Shown: piece after piece, positions 1-6,980 of the stretch
Layout of the letters: each line of letters starts with the position of its first letter
Numbering within the stretch: position 1 is the first letter of the stretch
From: an uncultured Oscillospiraceae bacterium
GTDB taxonomy: Bacteria; Bacillota; Clostridia; Oscillospirales; Oscillospiraceae
Reading direction: 5' to 3'
Assembly: GCA_934591725.1 (NCBI GenBank)
Contig: CAKTPR010000032.1
Coordinates: 1 to 21,819 of the forward strand
Length of the DNA: 21,819 bases
Notes under the pieces: generated by a model
Told to the model about the DNA's origin: nothing
Database searches by the model: none
Seen by the model: the letters and a program-made list of their open reading frames with translations, nothing else
Position numbers and translations under genes: made by a program

Positions 1-68
1 GTCCTTTGCCGCAGCCGATACAGCAGCTTTGGCATTAGTTCAGATCGTGCGTTCGTATTTTACCGCGC

Positions 69-102
69 AAAAAGACCTTCGGAGCTCTCCGAAGGTCTTT
101 TT
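69..102. terminator. Bidirectional intrinsic terminator
   Basis: A 16-bp perfect inverted repeat (AAAAAGACCTTCGGAG and its complement) separated by two bases, with A-runs and T-runs on both sides so that it can work in either direction. It lies 20 bases past the stop of the dctM gene on the minus strand and should end the TRAP operon transcript. The first 60 bases of the window lie beyond it; I cannot assign a gene there. Confidence 0.85.
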
Positions 103-122
103 GTTAATTAAGTTTTCTAAGC

Positions 123-1442
123 TCAGATCCCGCCCTCGGCGCCGTAGATCAGATCGGGGACGATGTTGATCAGAGTCGGGCAGAAGGTGAGCAGGAGCAG
201 GACGAGTATCAAGCAGACGATAAACGGCCAGACTTCCTTCAGGAAATCGCTTATCGGGCACTTGGTGATGCCGCAGGTGGTGAACATCATGGAGCCGAAC
301 GGAGGAGTGATACCGCCGATCATGATGTTGACGATCGCGACAAGGCCGAAGTGGTACACGCCGATGCCGAGGCTTCTTGCCACGGGCAGCAGCAGCGGGG
401 TGATGATCATCAGAGCCGCGCCGCCTTCAAGGAACATACCCATGATGAGCAGGATGACATTCGTGAGCATCAGGAACGCATACTTGTTGGAGGTAAGGTT
501 CAGAACGGCGGTGGTGACGATCTTGGGAAGGTTGATCCAGGTCATGTACTGTCCGAAAACGGAAGCGGAGACCATGATCAGAACGACGCTCGAGGTACCG
601 GCAATGGTATCGAGGACGATGGGGATGAAGTGCTTGCGGAAGGACAAACGCTTATAGACGAGCTTGCCTATAACGAAGCAGTACAGAACTGCGACCGCGC
701 CGCCCTCAGACGGGGTGAACATGCCGAAACGCATACCCAGAATGATACCGAACGGGAAGAACAGACCCCAGAAGGAATCGAGTGCCTGCTTGGCAACGAC
801 CTTTGCGGGAGGGAACTTCTCTCTCGTGGTGGGGTAATTGCGCTTCTTTGCAATGATCGCAACGGTGATCATCATCGACGCCGACATCAGGATGCCGGGG
901 ACATATCCGGCTGCGAATGTGCGGCCGAGGGATGCCTGAGCGATGAGGCAGTAGACGATGAGGTTAACTCCGGGAGGAATAACGGGTGTGGCAGCCGATG
1001 AGGCCGCGGTGATGGCCGCGGAGAAGGCCTTGGAGTAGCCGCGCTTTTCCATCTCGGGAACCAGCATCTTGGACTGCATTGCGCAGTCAGCGTTTGCGGA
1101 GCCGGAGCAGCCGCCCATCAGCATGGACAGCAGAACGTTGACCTGTGCAAGGCCGCCGCGCATATGACCGGTGACGCATTCGCAGAAGTCCATCATCTTG
1201 TCGCTTATGCCGCCGAAGTTCATAACGGAGCCGGACATGATGAAGAACGGGATAGCCAGCATGGAGAAGGACTGTGTGGAGTTCATGACCTTCTGCAGCA
1301 GCAGCCAGCACTGGGTACTGGGGTCAAGAACGAGGAAGTAGAAGAAGGTGGAGCCGAACAGTGCGTACACTATGGGCAGACCCGCAAAGTAGAGTATGAA
1401 TACCAGAAAGACAGGGATCAACTGTGTAAATGTCAATGTCAT
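123..1442 (-). CDS. dctM: TRAP transporter large permease (DctM family)
   Basis: 439 residues, the usual length for the 12-helix DctM subunit, the membrane channel that imports carboxylate-type solutes using an ion gradient. Almost the whole chain is hydrophobic helices. The glycine/serine-rich family segment is visible (GGCSGSANADCAMQSKMLVPEMEKRGY, abbreviated here as GGCSGSANAD...PEMEKRGY) followed by AATPVIPPG, and a second half-repeat motif GGITPPFG occurs near residue 395. The ATG overlaps the dctQ stop by one base (TGATG), so the two are translationally coupled, and GGAGG lies just upstream inside the end of dctQ. The substrate cannot be read from this subunit. Confidence 0.95.
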   Translation of the reverse strand: MTLTFTQLIPVFLVFILYFAGLPIVYALFGSTFFYFLVLDPSTQCWLLLQKVMNSTQSFSMLAIPFFIMSGSVMNFGGISDKMMDFCECVTGHMRGGLAQVNVLLSMLMGGCSGSANADCAMQSKMLVPEMEKRGYSKAFSAAITAASSAATPVIPPGVNLIVYCLIAQASLGRTFAAGYVPGILMSASMMITVAIIAKKRNYPTTREKFPPAKVVAKQALDSFWGLFFPFGIILGMRFGMFTPSEGGAVAVLYCFVIGKLVYKRLSFRKHFIPIVLDTIAGTSSVVLIMVSASVFGQYMTWINLPKIVTTAVLNLTSNKYAFLMLTNVILLIMGMFLEGGAALMIITPLLLPVARSLGIGVYHFGLVAIVNIMIGGITPPFGSMMFTTCGITKCPISDFLKEVWPFIVCLILVLLLLTFCPTLINIVPDLIYGAEGGI

Positions 1443-2014
1443 CAGAAGTTCCCTCCTTCTACCTGATATTCGTCGAGGTCGTCGTTTTCTTTCTTCTTGA
1501 TGATGTGCAGTCTCTCAGTCAGCATGAAGTAGATCGAGTAGATCGTAGACAGACCGAAGCCGAGGGGAACCGCGATGCCGGTGAATATCTTGGGCACACG
1601 CAGGATATCGGTAACTGCGGGCTTGAAAACACCTCTGACATAGAGGAGGTTATAGGCATACTGAGAGCAGATAACGGTAAGCATGATGAGGATGGCAAGC
1701 TCAATGATGCTGACGATGAACATAAGCGTTTTCTTTGTCTTGCCATGCAGCAGGTTGACGACGATGTCAACGCCGAGGTGGGCATGCTTGCGGTAAGCGT
1801 AGGCGCTGCCGATGAAAACCGTCCAGACAAACAGGCTCGTGACGATCTCCTCGCTCCACTGGAGCGGAGAGTTGAGCATGTAGCGCATGATGACGTTCAG
1901 GTTAACGATCATGACACAGGCCACGAGGGTAGTGCCGGTAATGACAGCGTCGAGGTTTTTCAGTATGTGCTTAAAGGTATTCTTTTTCTTCTTTAAGGTT
2001 ACTTTTTTCTTCAT
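1442..2014 (-). CDS. dctQ: TRAP transporter small permease (DctQ family)
   Basis: 190 residues with a Lys-rich N-terminus (residues 2-16) followed by four predicted membrane helices, the pattern of DctQ subunits, which pair with DctM in the membrane and help dock the binding protein. The LQWSEEIVTSLFVWTVFIGSAYAYRK region (first part LQWSEEI, then FIGSAYAYRKHAHLGVD) is characteristic of the family: a Trp-Ser-Glu-Glu segment followed by a GSAxAYRxxxHLGVD stretch. AAGGA lies eight bases before the ATG. It is separated from dctP by a 201-bp gap holding a strong hairpin, and overlaps dctM by one base. Confidence 0.93.
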   Translation of the reverse strand: MKKKVTLKKKKNTFKHILKNLDAVITGTTLVACVMIVNLNVIMRYMLNSPLQWSEEIVTSLFVWTVFIGSAYAYRKHAHLGVDIVVNLLHGKTKKTLMFIVSIIELAILIMLTVICSQYAYNLLYVRGVFKPAVTDILRVPKIFTGIAVPLGFGLSTIYSIYFMLTERLHIIKKKENDDLDEYQVEGGNF

Positions 2015-2142
2015 TAACAGGATCCTTTAGTAGCAGATTTTGAATAACTTCAACTTATTTGGGCATTTCTCGCGTTTTGCATAAGCATTCTGTTAAAAAG
2101 CCATATACGGGTATAAAGATTTTTAACAAAGCTCTAAACATC

Positions 2143-2181
2143 CGACACGGACTGCCTGAAAGCTTTCAGGCAGTCCTGTCG
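2143..2181 (-). terminator. Intercistronic hairpin between dctP and dctQ
   Basis: Positions 2149-2176 are a perfect 28-bp palindrome (GGACTGCCTGAAAG and its complement). The stem continues with CGACA/TGTCG after a single-base bulge, giving 19 pairs in all. There is no T-run after it on the minus strand, so it is more likely a partial terminator or a barrier to 3' exonucleases than a full stop. Such hairpins behind binding-protein genes commonly keep the binding protein in excess over the permeases; that role is inferred here. Confidence 0.7.
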
Positions 2182-2215
2182 TAAACAGTTATTGTGCTGA
2201 TGCTAAAGTAATAAC

Positions 2216-3307
2216 TTATGCGTTGTTTGCGCGGTACTCGGCAACGAGACCCTTCAGCTGGTCATATGCCTCGTAGGTGGAGCCGTACTCTTCAACGATC
2301 CAGTCGATGACCGGCTCGCAGGCCTTGGAGAAGGCGTCGAGGTCGACTTCGTTCCAGGTAACGCCCTGGCTCTTCAGGAACTCGATCTGGGTAGCTTCAT
2401 CGTCCTCGCAGGAGGTCTGCTCCCACATGCCGCACTCATAAGCGCAGTCCTCAATGATCTTCTGGTACTTCTCAGGGATGGTGTTCCAGCAATCCTCGGA
2501 GATGAACAGCCAACGGGTAGCGATCAGGTGGTTGGTCTCAGCGACCTTCTTGACCAGCTCGTAGGGGTTGCCTGCGCCGGCGAGGGTGGAGACGGAGCCT
2601 TCGAAGCCTTCAACAACGCCGGAAGAGATGGCGGAAAGGCACTCGGTGAAGCTCATGGGGTTAGCGGTTGCGCCAAGGCACTCAAGGGTCTTGGTGAACA
2701 GAGCGGAGGAAGTGGCACGGAGAACGTGGCCCTTCAGATCCTCAGGAGTCTTAACGTCGAGGTTGGTGACGACGGAGCGGAAGCCGAAGGAGTAGTGGGT
2801 GTCAAGGACATGGATGCCCTGAGCTGCCAGTTCCTTCTCAAGGTTTGCAACGAAGTCGGAGTCCATAACGTAGTTGTACTCTTCATTGCTGCTGTAGAGC
2901 ATCGGAGCGAGGACCATAGCGGCGTCGCCTGCGTAGTCAGCGAACAGGGAGGGCTCTTCAAGACCCATCCAGTTTTCGCCATTGACGGCACGGGTGACGG
3001 AGTCGCCGTAGCAGTCAAGCTCATTCTGGCCGTAGTAGGTAACGGTGATGTGGCCTTCGGTCTTCTCGGTGATCATCTGAGCGAGCTTCTCGGAAGCCTT
3101 GTAGTTCCACTCGGTGGGCTGGAAGACGTTGGAGAACTTGATATCCAGATGGAAATCATCTGCGGGATCTGCCGCTGCAGCGTCAGCTGCGGGAGCCGCA
3201 TCGGTCTTGGCGGTGTCGGCTGCGGGAGCTGCGGTGTTGCTGCTGCCGCATGCGCACAGTGCGAAGACCATGACTACTGCCAGAAGCATTGCAATAATTT
3301 TTTTCAT
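2216..3307 (-). CDS. dctP: TRAP transporter substrate-binding lipoprotein (DctP family)
   Basis: 363 residues. The N-terminus is a lipoprotein signal (MKK, hydrophobic stretch, LCA|C) with Cys20 as the expected lipidated residue, then an Ala/Asp-rich linker to about residue 50. The body carries DctP features: FSNVFQP near the start of the mature domain, a DLKGHVLRATSS segment where family members hold the substrate carboxylate with an Arg, and the ECLSAISSGVVEGFEG segment matching the conserved 'ALQTGVVDGQE' region. It would capture solute outside the cell and pass it to DctQM. AAGGAG lies nine bases before the ATG. It is the first gene of the operon, with its own promoter upstream. The substrate is unknown. 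Confidence 0.95.
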   Translation of the reverse strand: MKKIIAMLLAVVMVFALCACGSSNTAAPAADTAKTDAAPAADAAAADPADDFHLDIKFSNVFQPTEWNYKASEKLAQMITEKTEGHITVTYYGQNELDCYGDSVTRAVNGENWMGLEEPSLFADYAGDAAMVLAPMLYSSNEEYNYVMDSDFVANLEKELAAQGIHVLDTHYSFGFRSVVTNLDVKTPEDLKGHVLRATSSALFTKTLECLGATANPMSFTECLSAISSGVVEGFEGSVSTLAGAGNPYELVKKVAETNHLIATRWLFISEDCWNTIPEKYQKIIEDCAYECGMWEQTSCEDDEATQIEFLKSQGVTWNEVDLDAFSKACEPVIDWIVEEYGSTYEAYDQLKGLVAEYRANNA

Positions 3308-3411
3308 TTGTCTCTCCTTAGTTCAAAAATTTTTCGTATTCAACTCTCTGCTTCGAGCCTGCATATCTCCGGCCGTGCCTGCGCGCCCCGCCGCTCAGGC
3401 AAGCCGCCCGT

Positions 3412-3453
3412 CAGCTTTCATCCATGAAAGCTGAAAACAGGGCGCCCTGTTTT
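3412..3453. repeat. Two adjacent palindromes in the dctP leader
   Basis: Positions 3412-3433 hold a 10-bp inverted repeat (CAGCTTTCAT, two bases, complement). Immediately next to it, 3434-3453 is a perfect 20-bp palindrome (AAAACAGGGC and its complement). Both lie inside the predicted dctP 5' leader, about 100-150 bases before the start codon. They could fold into two stacked hairpins in the mRNA or serve as protein-binding sites; there is no convincing T-run to call either a terminator. Confidence 0.55.
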
Positions 3454-3498
3454 CGCGTTTTGGTTTGTGCAGATGCCCGTCCGGTGCATAGGCAAGCT

Positions 3499-3515
3499 GT
3501 TAACAGATTGTTAAC
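3499..3515. promoter_or_regulatory. Possible operator of the TRAP operon
   Basis: A 17-bp inverted repeat GTTAACA-GAT-TGTTAAC lies just downstream of the predicted dctP transcription start (about 3517). Position and symmetry fit a repressor site. No regulator gene sits next to the operon in this window. Confidence 0.45.
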
Positions 3516-3523
3516 GCTCATGT

Positions 3524-3553
3524 AGCATACACCATCCTTTCAGTGGATGTCAA
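3524..3553 (-). promoter_or_regulatory. Predicted promoter of dctP-dctQ-dctM
   Basis: On the minus strand a perfect -35 TTGACA (3553-3548) is followed after 18 bases by TATGCT (3529-3524, 4 of 6 consensus bases). Transcription would start near 3517, leaving a leader of about 210 bases before dctP. Confidence 0.6.
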
Positions 3554-3599
3554 TCCGCTTTCTTGTGATTTTTGTCAAAAACCGCAAAGATTGGCGTTT

Positions 3600-3608
3600 T
3601 GCTATAAA
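3600..3608 (+). promoter_or_regulatory. Possible extended -10 promoter for the YcxB-like gene
   Basis: TG-C-TATAAA on the plus strand, inside AT-rich DNA between the divergent dctP promoter and the gene at 3724. No good -35 box is seen at the right distance, so this rests on the extended -10 alone. Confidence 0.35.
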
Positions 3609-3723
3609 ATGCCTTTGTACTTTTGTCATAAACAATATTTTAACAATTGTTTCAATTTCTTTTCCAATGTTGTAAACTTGTTCCGGCAGGTTCTGCCTAT
3701 ATCTCTATTTCACAGGAGCCGCA

Positions 3724-4299
3724 ATGGTATTATACGAAGCACATATCAAGCACACCGAGGAGACTCTCACCGCCCTCGCGCATATGCAGTATGACCTTTT
3801 CTGCACCGGCAACCGCATCGGCAGGACGGCCATTGCAGCTGGTCTGTTCGTCTTCGGCGCGCTGAACTATACCCAGTGGTGGGGTCTGCTGCTCATCGCC
3901 TACGGCAGCTATCTCATCTCCAGCAAATACGCCGCCGCGAACCGCACCGCGAAGAAGCTCGCCCAGCAGATACGGGAGTCCGGCGGGGAGTACCCCTCCT
4001 CCAGATATATTTTTGAAGAGAACCGTATGCGTGTCATTACTCTTCCTAATAATTCCGAGCTCGATCCCCTCCCCTATTCCGAGATCGTCGGGCTTGGGGC
4101 TGACCTGTATAACTACTATATCTTCCGCACGGAGTTCGGCGGGTACATGATCCCGAAGTCCGAGCTCGGCGACAAGAGCGATGAGTTTCAACGCTTTATC
4201 GAGAAAAAGTCCGGTAAGATTTTTGTGAGCAAACGCAGCCGTTTTGTGCGTCTGCGCGAATGGATGCACCGCCGTGATAACGAGCCGTATCATCTTTGA
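3724..4299 (+). CDS. YcxB-like membrane protein
   Basis: 191 residues. Two hydrophobic segments at about residues 33-66 (TAIAAGLFVFGALNY and WGLLLIAYGSYLIS) form a membrane hairpin. The rest is a soluble domain with a YSEIVGLGADLYNYYIF...GGYMIPKSEL pattern, the layout of YcxB-like C-terminal domain proteins (PF14317 type), a family of unknown function common in Firmicutes. AGGAG at 3714-3718 precedes the ATG. It stands alone, divergent from the TRAP operon and closed by a terminator about 70 bases downstream. Family assignment is from the general pattern, not a search. Confidence 0.7.
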   Translation: MVLYEAHIKHTEETLTALAHMQYDLFCTGNRIGRTAIAAGLFVFGALNYTQWWGLLLIAYGSYLISSKYAAANRTAKKLAQQIRESGGEYPSSRYIFEENRMRVITLPNNSELDPLPYSEIVGLGADLYNYYIFRTEFGGYMIPKSELGDKSDEFQRFIEKKSGKIFVSKRSRFVRLREWMHRRDNEPYHL

Positions 4300-4368
4300 T
4301 GTATAGCGCCGTCTCTCTCGTCGTTTGCTACTATTATAAAATAGTACTTCAAAACATGGAACCAACGC

Positions 4369-4399
4369 AAACCGGGCAGGGATGTTCCCTGCCCGGTTT
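4369..4399 (+). terminator. Intrinsic terminator-like hairpin after the YcxB-like gene
   Basis: A 13-bp perfect stem (AAACCGGGCAGGG and its complement) with a five-base loop. The T-run is short (GTTTACTT), so termination may be incomplete. Confidence 0.75.
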
Positions 4400-4514
4400 A
4401 CTTATGCCAAAGTTTGAGGATATCTATAAATTTTCTTCATGCTTATACCCATCCCGTTAAAAAACTTTTTACATCCGCTTCAGGATTTGTTAAGCAATGT
4501 GTGGTAATCTATGA

Positions 4515-4639
4515 GCGTCGACAAGTCGTTAGCCAAGCGACCCGTCCCGCCGGAGCTGTCCGGGCGCAGCGGTGATGTCCGGGTGCAACCCGGAATAAAG
4601 CCTACGCCGCCGCGTCATTGGCAAAGGCAGCTTCGACGC
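4515..4639 (+). other. Structured intergenic segment, candidate noncoding RNA or repeat
   Basis: Between the genes ending at 4299 and 4693 the DNA holds nested complementary segments: GCGTCGA (4515-4521) with TCGACGC (4633-4639); GCCAA (4532-4536) with TTGGC (4618-4622); GCGGTG (4569-4574) with CGCCGC (4605-4610); a 7-bp hairpin TCCGGGT-GCA-ACCCGGA (4578-4594); and CCGGA/TCCGG (4550-4563). Together they would fold as a closed multi-stem RNA. A weak extended -10 (TGG-TAATCT, 4502-4510) lies just before it on the plus strand. It matches no riboswitch or small RNA family that I can recall. It could equally be a dispersed repeat. Confidence 0.35.
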
Positions 4640-4650
4640 CTAAAATATTA

Positions 4651-4686
4651 CTTGAGCGCAGTCCAAAATGGCGGATTGCGCTCAAG
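4651..4686. terminator. 14-bp hairpin, likely terminator
   Basis: A 14-bp stem (CTTGAGCGCAGTCC with GGATTGCGCTCAAG, one G.T pair) with an 8-base loop, starting seven bases past the stop of the minus-strand gene at 4693. It can end that gene's transcript, or that of the structured segment on the plus strand. T-rich tails are weak on both sides (ACAATTTTA on plus, TAATATTTTA on minus). Confidence 0.6.
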
Positions 4687-4692
4687 ACAATT

Positions 4693-5067
4693 TTATGTGG
4701 TTTTTCCTGCCGTGCCGTATATGGGCATCGGCAGCTTTTTATCCGTCAGCACCCTGCCGAGGCAGCGGCACTGCCCGCGCTCTTTTCGGCCGATGCTGAT
4801 ATTCTCGCTCTCCCGCCGCGGATTTGCGCACAGAAGATACAGCGCGCCCGTATAATCCTCGCACCACTGGCGGCAGTACACTTCGCCGCGGTAGAGAAAC
4901 AGCCCGGCTTCCCCCTCTGCCGGTGTCTGCCTGCGGCTCACGCATATGCGCTCTCCCCTTTTTATGTACGGCTCCATGCAGTCGCTCTCCGCGATGACGC
5001 AGAAATCCGTGCCCTCCGGCAGACCGGCTGCGTCCTCAAGGCAGTAATCCTCCCGCACAGCGCTCAC
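4693..5067 (-). CDS. S24/LexA-like protein with altered catalytic residues
   Basis: About 124 residues, no helix-turn-helix. The fold signature of S24 peptidases (LexA/UmuD C-terminal domain) is visible: SDCMEPYIKRGERI corresponds to the usual 'DSMEPxxxxGD', and RGEVYCRQW to the strand that normally carries the catalytic Lys. In this protein the nucleophile Ser is Cys30 and the Lys is Arg66, so classical Ser-Lys self-cleavage is unlikely. The first GTG (5065-5067) sits too close to AAAGGAG (5070-5076); the GTG at 5056-5058, three codons later, has better SD spacing and may be the real start. It is transcribed alone. Confidence 0.65.
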   Translation of the reverse strand: MSAVREDYCLEDAAGLPEGTDFCVIAESDCMEPYIKRGERICVSRRQTPAEGEAGLFLYRGEVYCRQWCEDYTGALYLLCANPRRESENISIGRKERGQCRCLGRVLTDKKLPMPIYGTAGKTT

Positions 5068-5090
5068 TCTCCTTTATATAAATCATATAT

Positions 5091-5119
5091 AAATTAAGCC
5101 ATTTGCGCCGTGCAGTCAA
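5091..5119 (-). promoter_or_regulatory. Possible promoter of the S24-like gene
   Basis: Minus strand TTGACT (5119-5114), 17 bases, TAATTT (5096-5091). The -35 is good, the -10 weak. Confidence 0.4.
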
Positions 5120-5170
5120 TGCTTTCCGCCCATAAAATGTAAAATTTTAATCAAGAAATTTGAAATACTC

Positions 5171-5198
5171 TTGGCAAAATCAAAAGCCGTGATAAAAT
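5171..5198 (+). promoter_or_regulatory. Predicted promoter of the acyltransferase-reductase operon
   Basis: TTGGCA (5171-5176, 5 of 6), 16 bases, TAAAAT (5193-5198, 5 of 6), with an extended TG at 5190-5191. Transcription would begin near 5205, some 45 bases before the first gene. Confidence 0.65.
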
Positions 5199-5248
5199 AA
5201 TTCTTAATGAAATTTAAATTTTAGTTTTCAAAAGGCGGTGCTTTAGCT

Positions 5249-6061
5249 TTGATCCTTCTGTTTCTCCTGCTGTCGCTCGCGGCGGTAATTATATATGTAC
5301 ACTTTGCGGGCTTTGTGATGTGGAAGACCCTGCTGCTGTTCGCGGGCTGCTTCATCGCGCTGAACGTTCTGTTCCTGCTGTTCTGGGCAGTCGTCGCGAT
5401 CTTTGTCTCGACCGCGAAGCCCATCACAAAGCAGAGCGGTATCTGCCGCCTCGGCTGCATCTCGGTCAGCTCCGTCATGTGCGGCTACGCATGGGTGCGC
5501 ACGCACATCCACGGCATGGATAAGCTGCCCATGGGCGAGCGCTTCCTGTTTGTGTGCAACCACCGCTCGATGTTCGACCCGCTCATCGTTATGAGCAAGC
5601 TCCGGGAGTATAACATCTCCTTTATCTCCAAGCCCTCGAATATGCGCATCCCCATCGTTGGGCGCGTGTCCTACGGCGCGGGCTTCCTGCCCATCGACCG
5701 TGAGAATAACCGCAACGCCCTCAAGACCATTCTCACCGCCGCGGACTATCTGGAAAAGGATATCTGCTCCGTCGGCATCTACCCCGAAGGTACACGCAGC
5801 AAGACCCCGTCGCTGCTGCCCTTCCATTCCGGCTCCTTCAAGATCGCGCAGAAAGCCGGCGTCCCGCTGGTCATCGCCTCGATAAGCGGCAGCGAGAAGA
5901 TCAAGAGAAATCTCTTCCTCCGCCCCACCAACGTTGACCTCAACATCCTCGAAGTCGTTCCTGCGGATAAGGTCAAGGAAATGAGCACGAATGAGCTTGC
6001 GGACTACAGCCGCGGCCTTATCGAGCGCAGTCTCCCGCAGCCTGCGAAGGAGGCGGTATGA
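5249..6061 (+). CDS. plsC: 1-acyl-sn-glycerol-3-phosphate acyltransferase
   Basis: 270 residues. Transfers an acyl chain to lysophosphatidic acid to give phosphatidic acid at the membrane. Two hydrophobic segments occupy residues 2-22 and 26-54. The acyltransferase motifs follow: NHRSMFDP with His105 and Asp110 (HX4D), a GRVSYGAGFLPIDR segment, and YPEGTRS at 178-184, which contacts the phosphate. The start is a TTG with AAAGGCGG ten bases upstream; an in-frame stop at 5222 excludes longer starts. The stop overlaps the next gene by ATGA. Pairing with a FabG-like reductase supports lipid metabolism. Paralogues of PlsC differ in substrate, so the exact acyl acceptor is inferred. Confidence 0.88.
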   Translation: MILLFLLLSLAAVIIYVHFAGFVMWKTLLLFAGCFIALNVLFLLFWAVVAIFVSTAKPITKQSGICRLGCISVSSVMCGYAWVRTHIHGMDKLPMGERFLFVCNHRSMFDPLIVMSKLREYNISFISKPSNMRIPIVGRVSYGAGFLPIDRENNRNALKTILTAADYLEKDICSVGIYPEGTRSKTPSLLPFHSGSFKIAQKAGVPLVIASISGSEKIKRNLFLRPTNVDLNILEVVPADKVKEMSTNELADYSRGLIERSLPQPAKEAV

Positions 6062-6786
6062 TGCGCGTCGCACTTGTTACGGGCTCCTCCCGCGGCATCG
6101 GCGCGCAGTGCGCTCGTGCGCTTGCAAAAGAGGGCTACGCCGTGTGCATAAACTGCGTTGAGCGCACCGATAAGGCCGAGGCTCTCGCGGAAGAGCTCAA
6201 GGCCAACGGCGCGAACGCCATCTGGCAGCAGGCGGATGTGGCCGACGCACAGGCGGTTCGCGAAATGGTCGCGCGCACGGAGCGCGAGCTGGGGCACATC
6301 TCCCTGCTCGTCAACAACGCCGGCATCGCAAAGCAGCAGCAGTTTCAGGACATCGAGCCTGAGACGTGGAAGCGCATCTTTGACGTTAATCTCGGCGGCT
6401 GCTTCAATACCATTCAGGCCGTCCTGCCGCATATGCTGCATGAGCACTCCGGCTGCATCATCAACATGTCCTCCATCTGGGGCGTACATGGCGCTTCCTG
6501 CGAGGTCGCCTATTCGTCCACGAAGCACGCCATCGTCGGGCTGACGCGCTCCCTCGCCGCAGAGCTTGCGCCCTCCGGCATCCGCGTCAACTGCATCGCT
6601 CCCGGCGTCATCAATACCGACATGGTTCAGGTGCTCGGCCGCGAGACTCTGGATATGCTCGCCGATGAGATACCGCTGCGTAAGCTCGGACGCCCTGAGG
6701 ACATTGCCGAGGCCATGCTGTTTCTCGCAAGGAGCGAGTATACTACCGGTCAGGTCATCTCTGTCGACGGCGGGTTTATCATTTGA
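6058..6786 (+). CDS. Short-chain dehydrogenase/reductase, FabG-like 3-oxoacyl-ACP reductase
   Basis: 242 residues, a classical SDR. Cofactor motif TGSSRGIG at 8-15, NNAG at 86-89, and the catalytic set Asn111, Ser139, Tyr152 and Lys156 (YSSTK). The ending GQVISVDGG is the usual FabG/SDR C-terminus. FabG proteins reduce beta-ketoacyl-ACP with NADPH in fatty acid synthesis. The gene is translationally coupled to plsC (ATGA overlap), which suggests lipid synthesis, but many SDRs share these motifs, and the main fabG of Clostridia usually sits in the fab cluster, so the substrate is uncertain. A terminator follows. Confidence 0.85.
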   Translation: MMRVALVTGSSRGIGAQCARALAKEGYAVCINCVERTDKAEALAEELKANGANAIWQQADVADAQAVREMVARTERELGHISLLVNNAGIAKQQQFQDIEPETWKRIFDVNLGGCFNTIQAVLPHMLHEHSGCIINMSSIWGVHGASCEVAYSSTKHAIVGLTRSLAAELAPSGIRVNCIAPGVINTDMVQVLGRETLDMLADEIPLRKLGRPEDIAEAMLFLARSEYTTGQVISVDGGFII

Positions 6787-6798
6787 GATCATAGTTTG

Positions 6799-6848
6799 AA
6801 ACTGCCCCACCTGACACGCTGTCTGCGTCAGGCGGGGCAGTTTATCAT
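6799..6848 (+). terminator. Intrinsic terminator of the lipid operon
   Basis: AAACTGCCCC (6799-6808) pairs with GGGGCAGTTT (6834-6843); inside, CCTGAC pairs with GTCAGG after one mismatch. TTTATCATTTTT follows. Confidence 0.85.
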
Positions 6849-6937
6849 TTTTAAGTATAATTTCCATCGTATCTGGTGAGACTAATTTCAGCACCCGGTA
6901 TATTATTTTACATATTATGTATTGGGCGACTATTCAG

Positions 6938-6958
6938 GCGGCGGCAATTCCCCGCCGC
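6938..6958 (+). promoter_or_regulatory. Leader hairpin just upstream of mazF
   Basis: GCGGCGG (6938-6944) pairs with CCGCCGC (6952-6958) a few bases before the probable SD (GGAGTG, 6964-6969). It could limit translation of the toxin; this is inferred from position. Confidence 0.35.
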
Positions 6959-6980
6959 AAAGTCGGAGTGTGAATCAGTC

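Noticed and set aside
1..60. 3' end of a plus-strand gene before the first terminator
   Set aside because: Two frames stay open but neither gives a recognisable protein end; not enough sequence.
2528..3427. Long plus-strand ORFs opposite dctP, and similar antisense frames elsewhere (e.g. 5243-6073, 18701-20560)
   Set aside because: They are shadows of high-GC codon use in clearly assigned genes on the other strand.
4565..4610. Hammerhead-like ribozyme core (GTGATG ... GAATAAA around a hairpin)
   Set aside because: The required CUGANGA and GAAA core sequences are not matched and the third stem is not formed.
4515..4639. Known riboswitch (cobalamin, ZTP, c-di-GMP, THF and others)
   Set aside because: None of the conserved core sequences I know for these classes is present, and no fitting gene follows on the plus strand.
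4511..5097. Plus-strand ORFs antisense to the S24-like gene
   Set aside because: They lack an SD and run over the structured segment and hairpin; the minus-strand protein shows recognisable family motifs.
6876..6980. N-terminal extension of MazF or a short antitoxin
   Set aside because: The extension lacks family resemblance and an SD; no separate ORF with a start and SD is visible.
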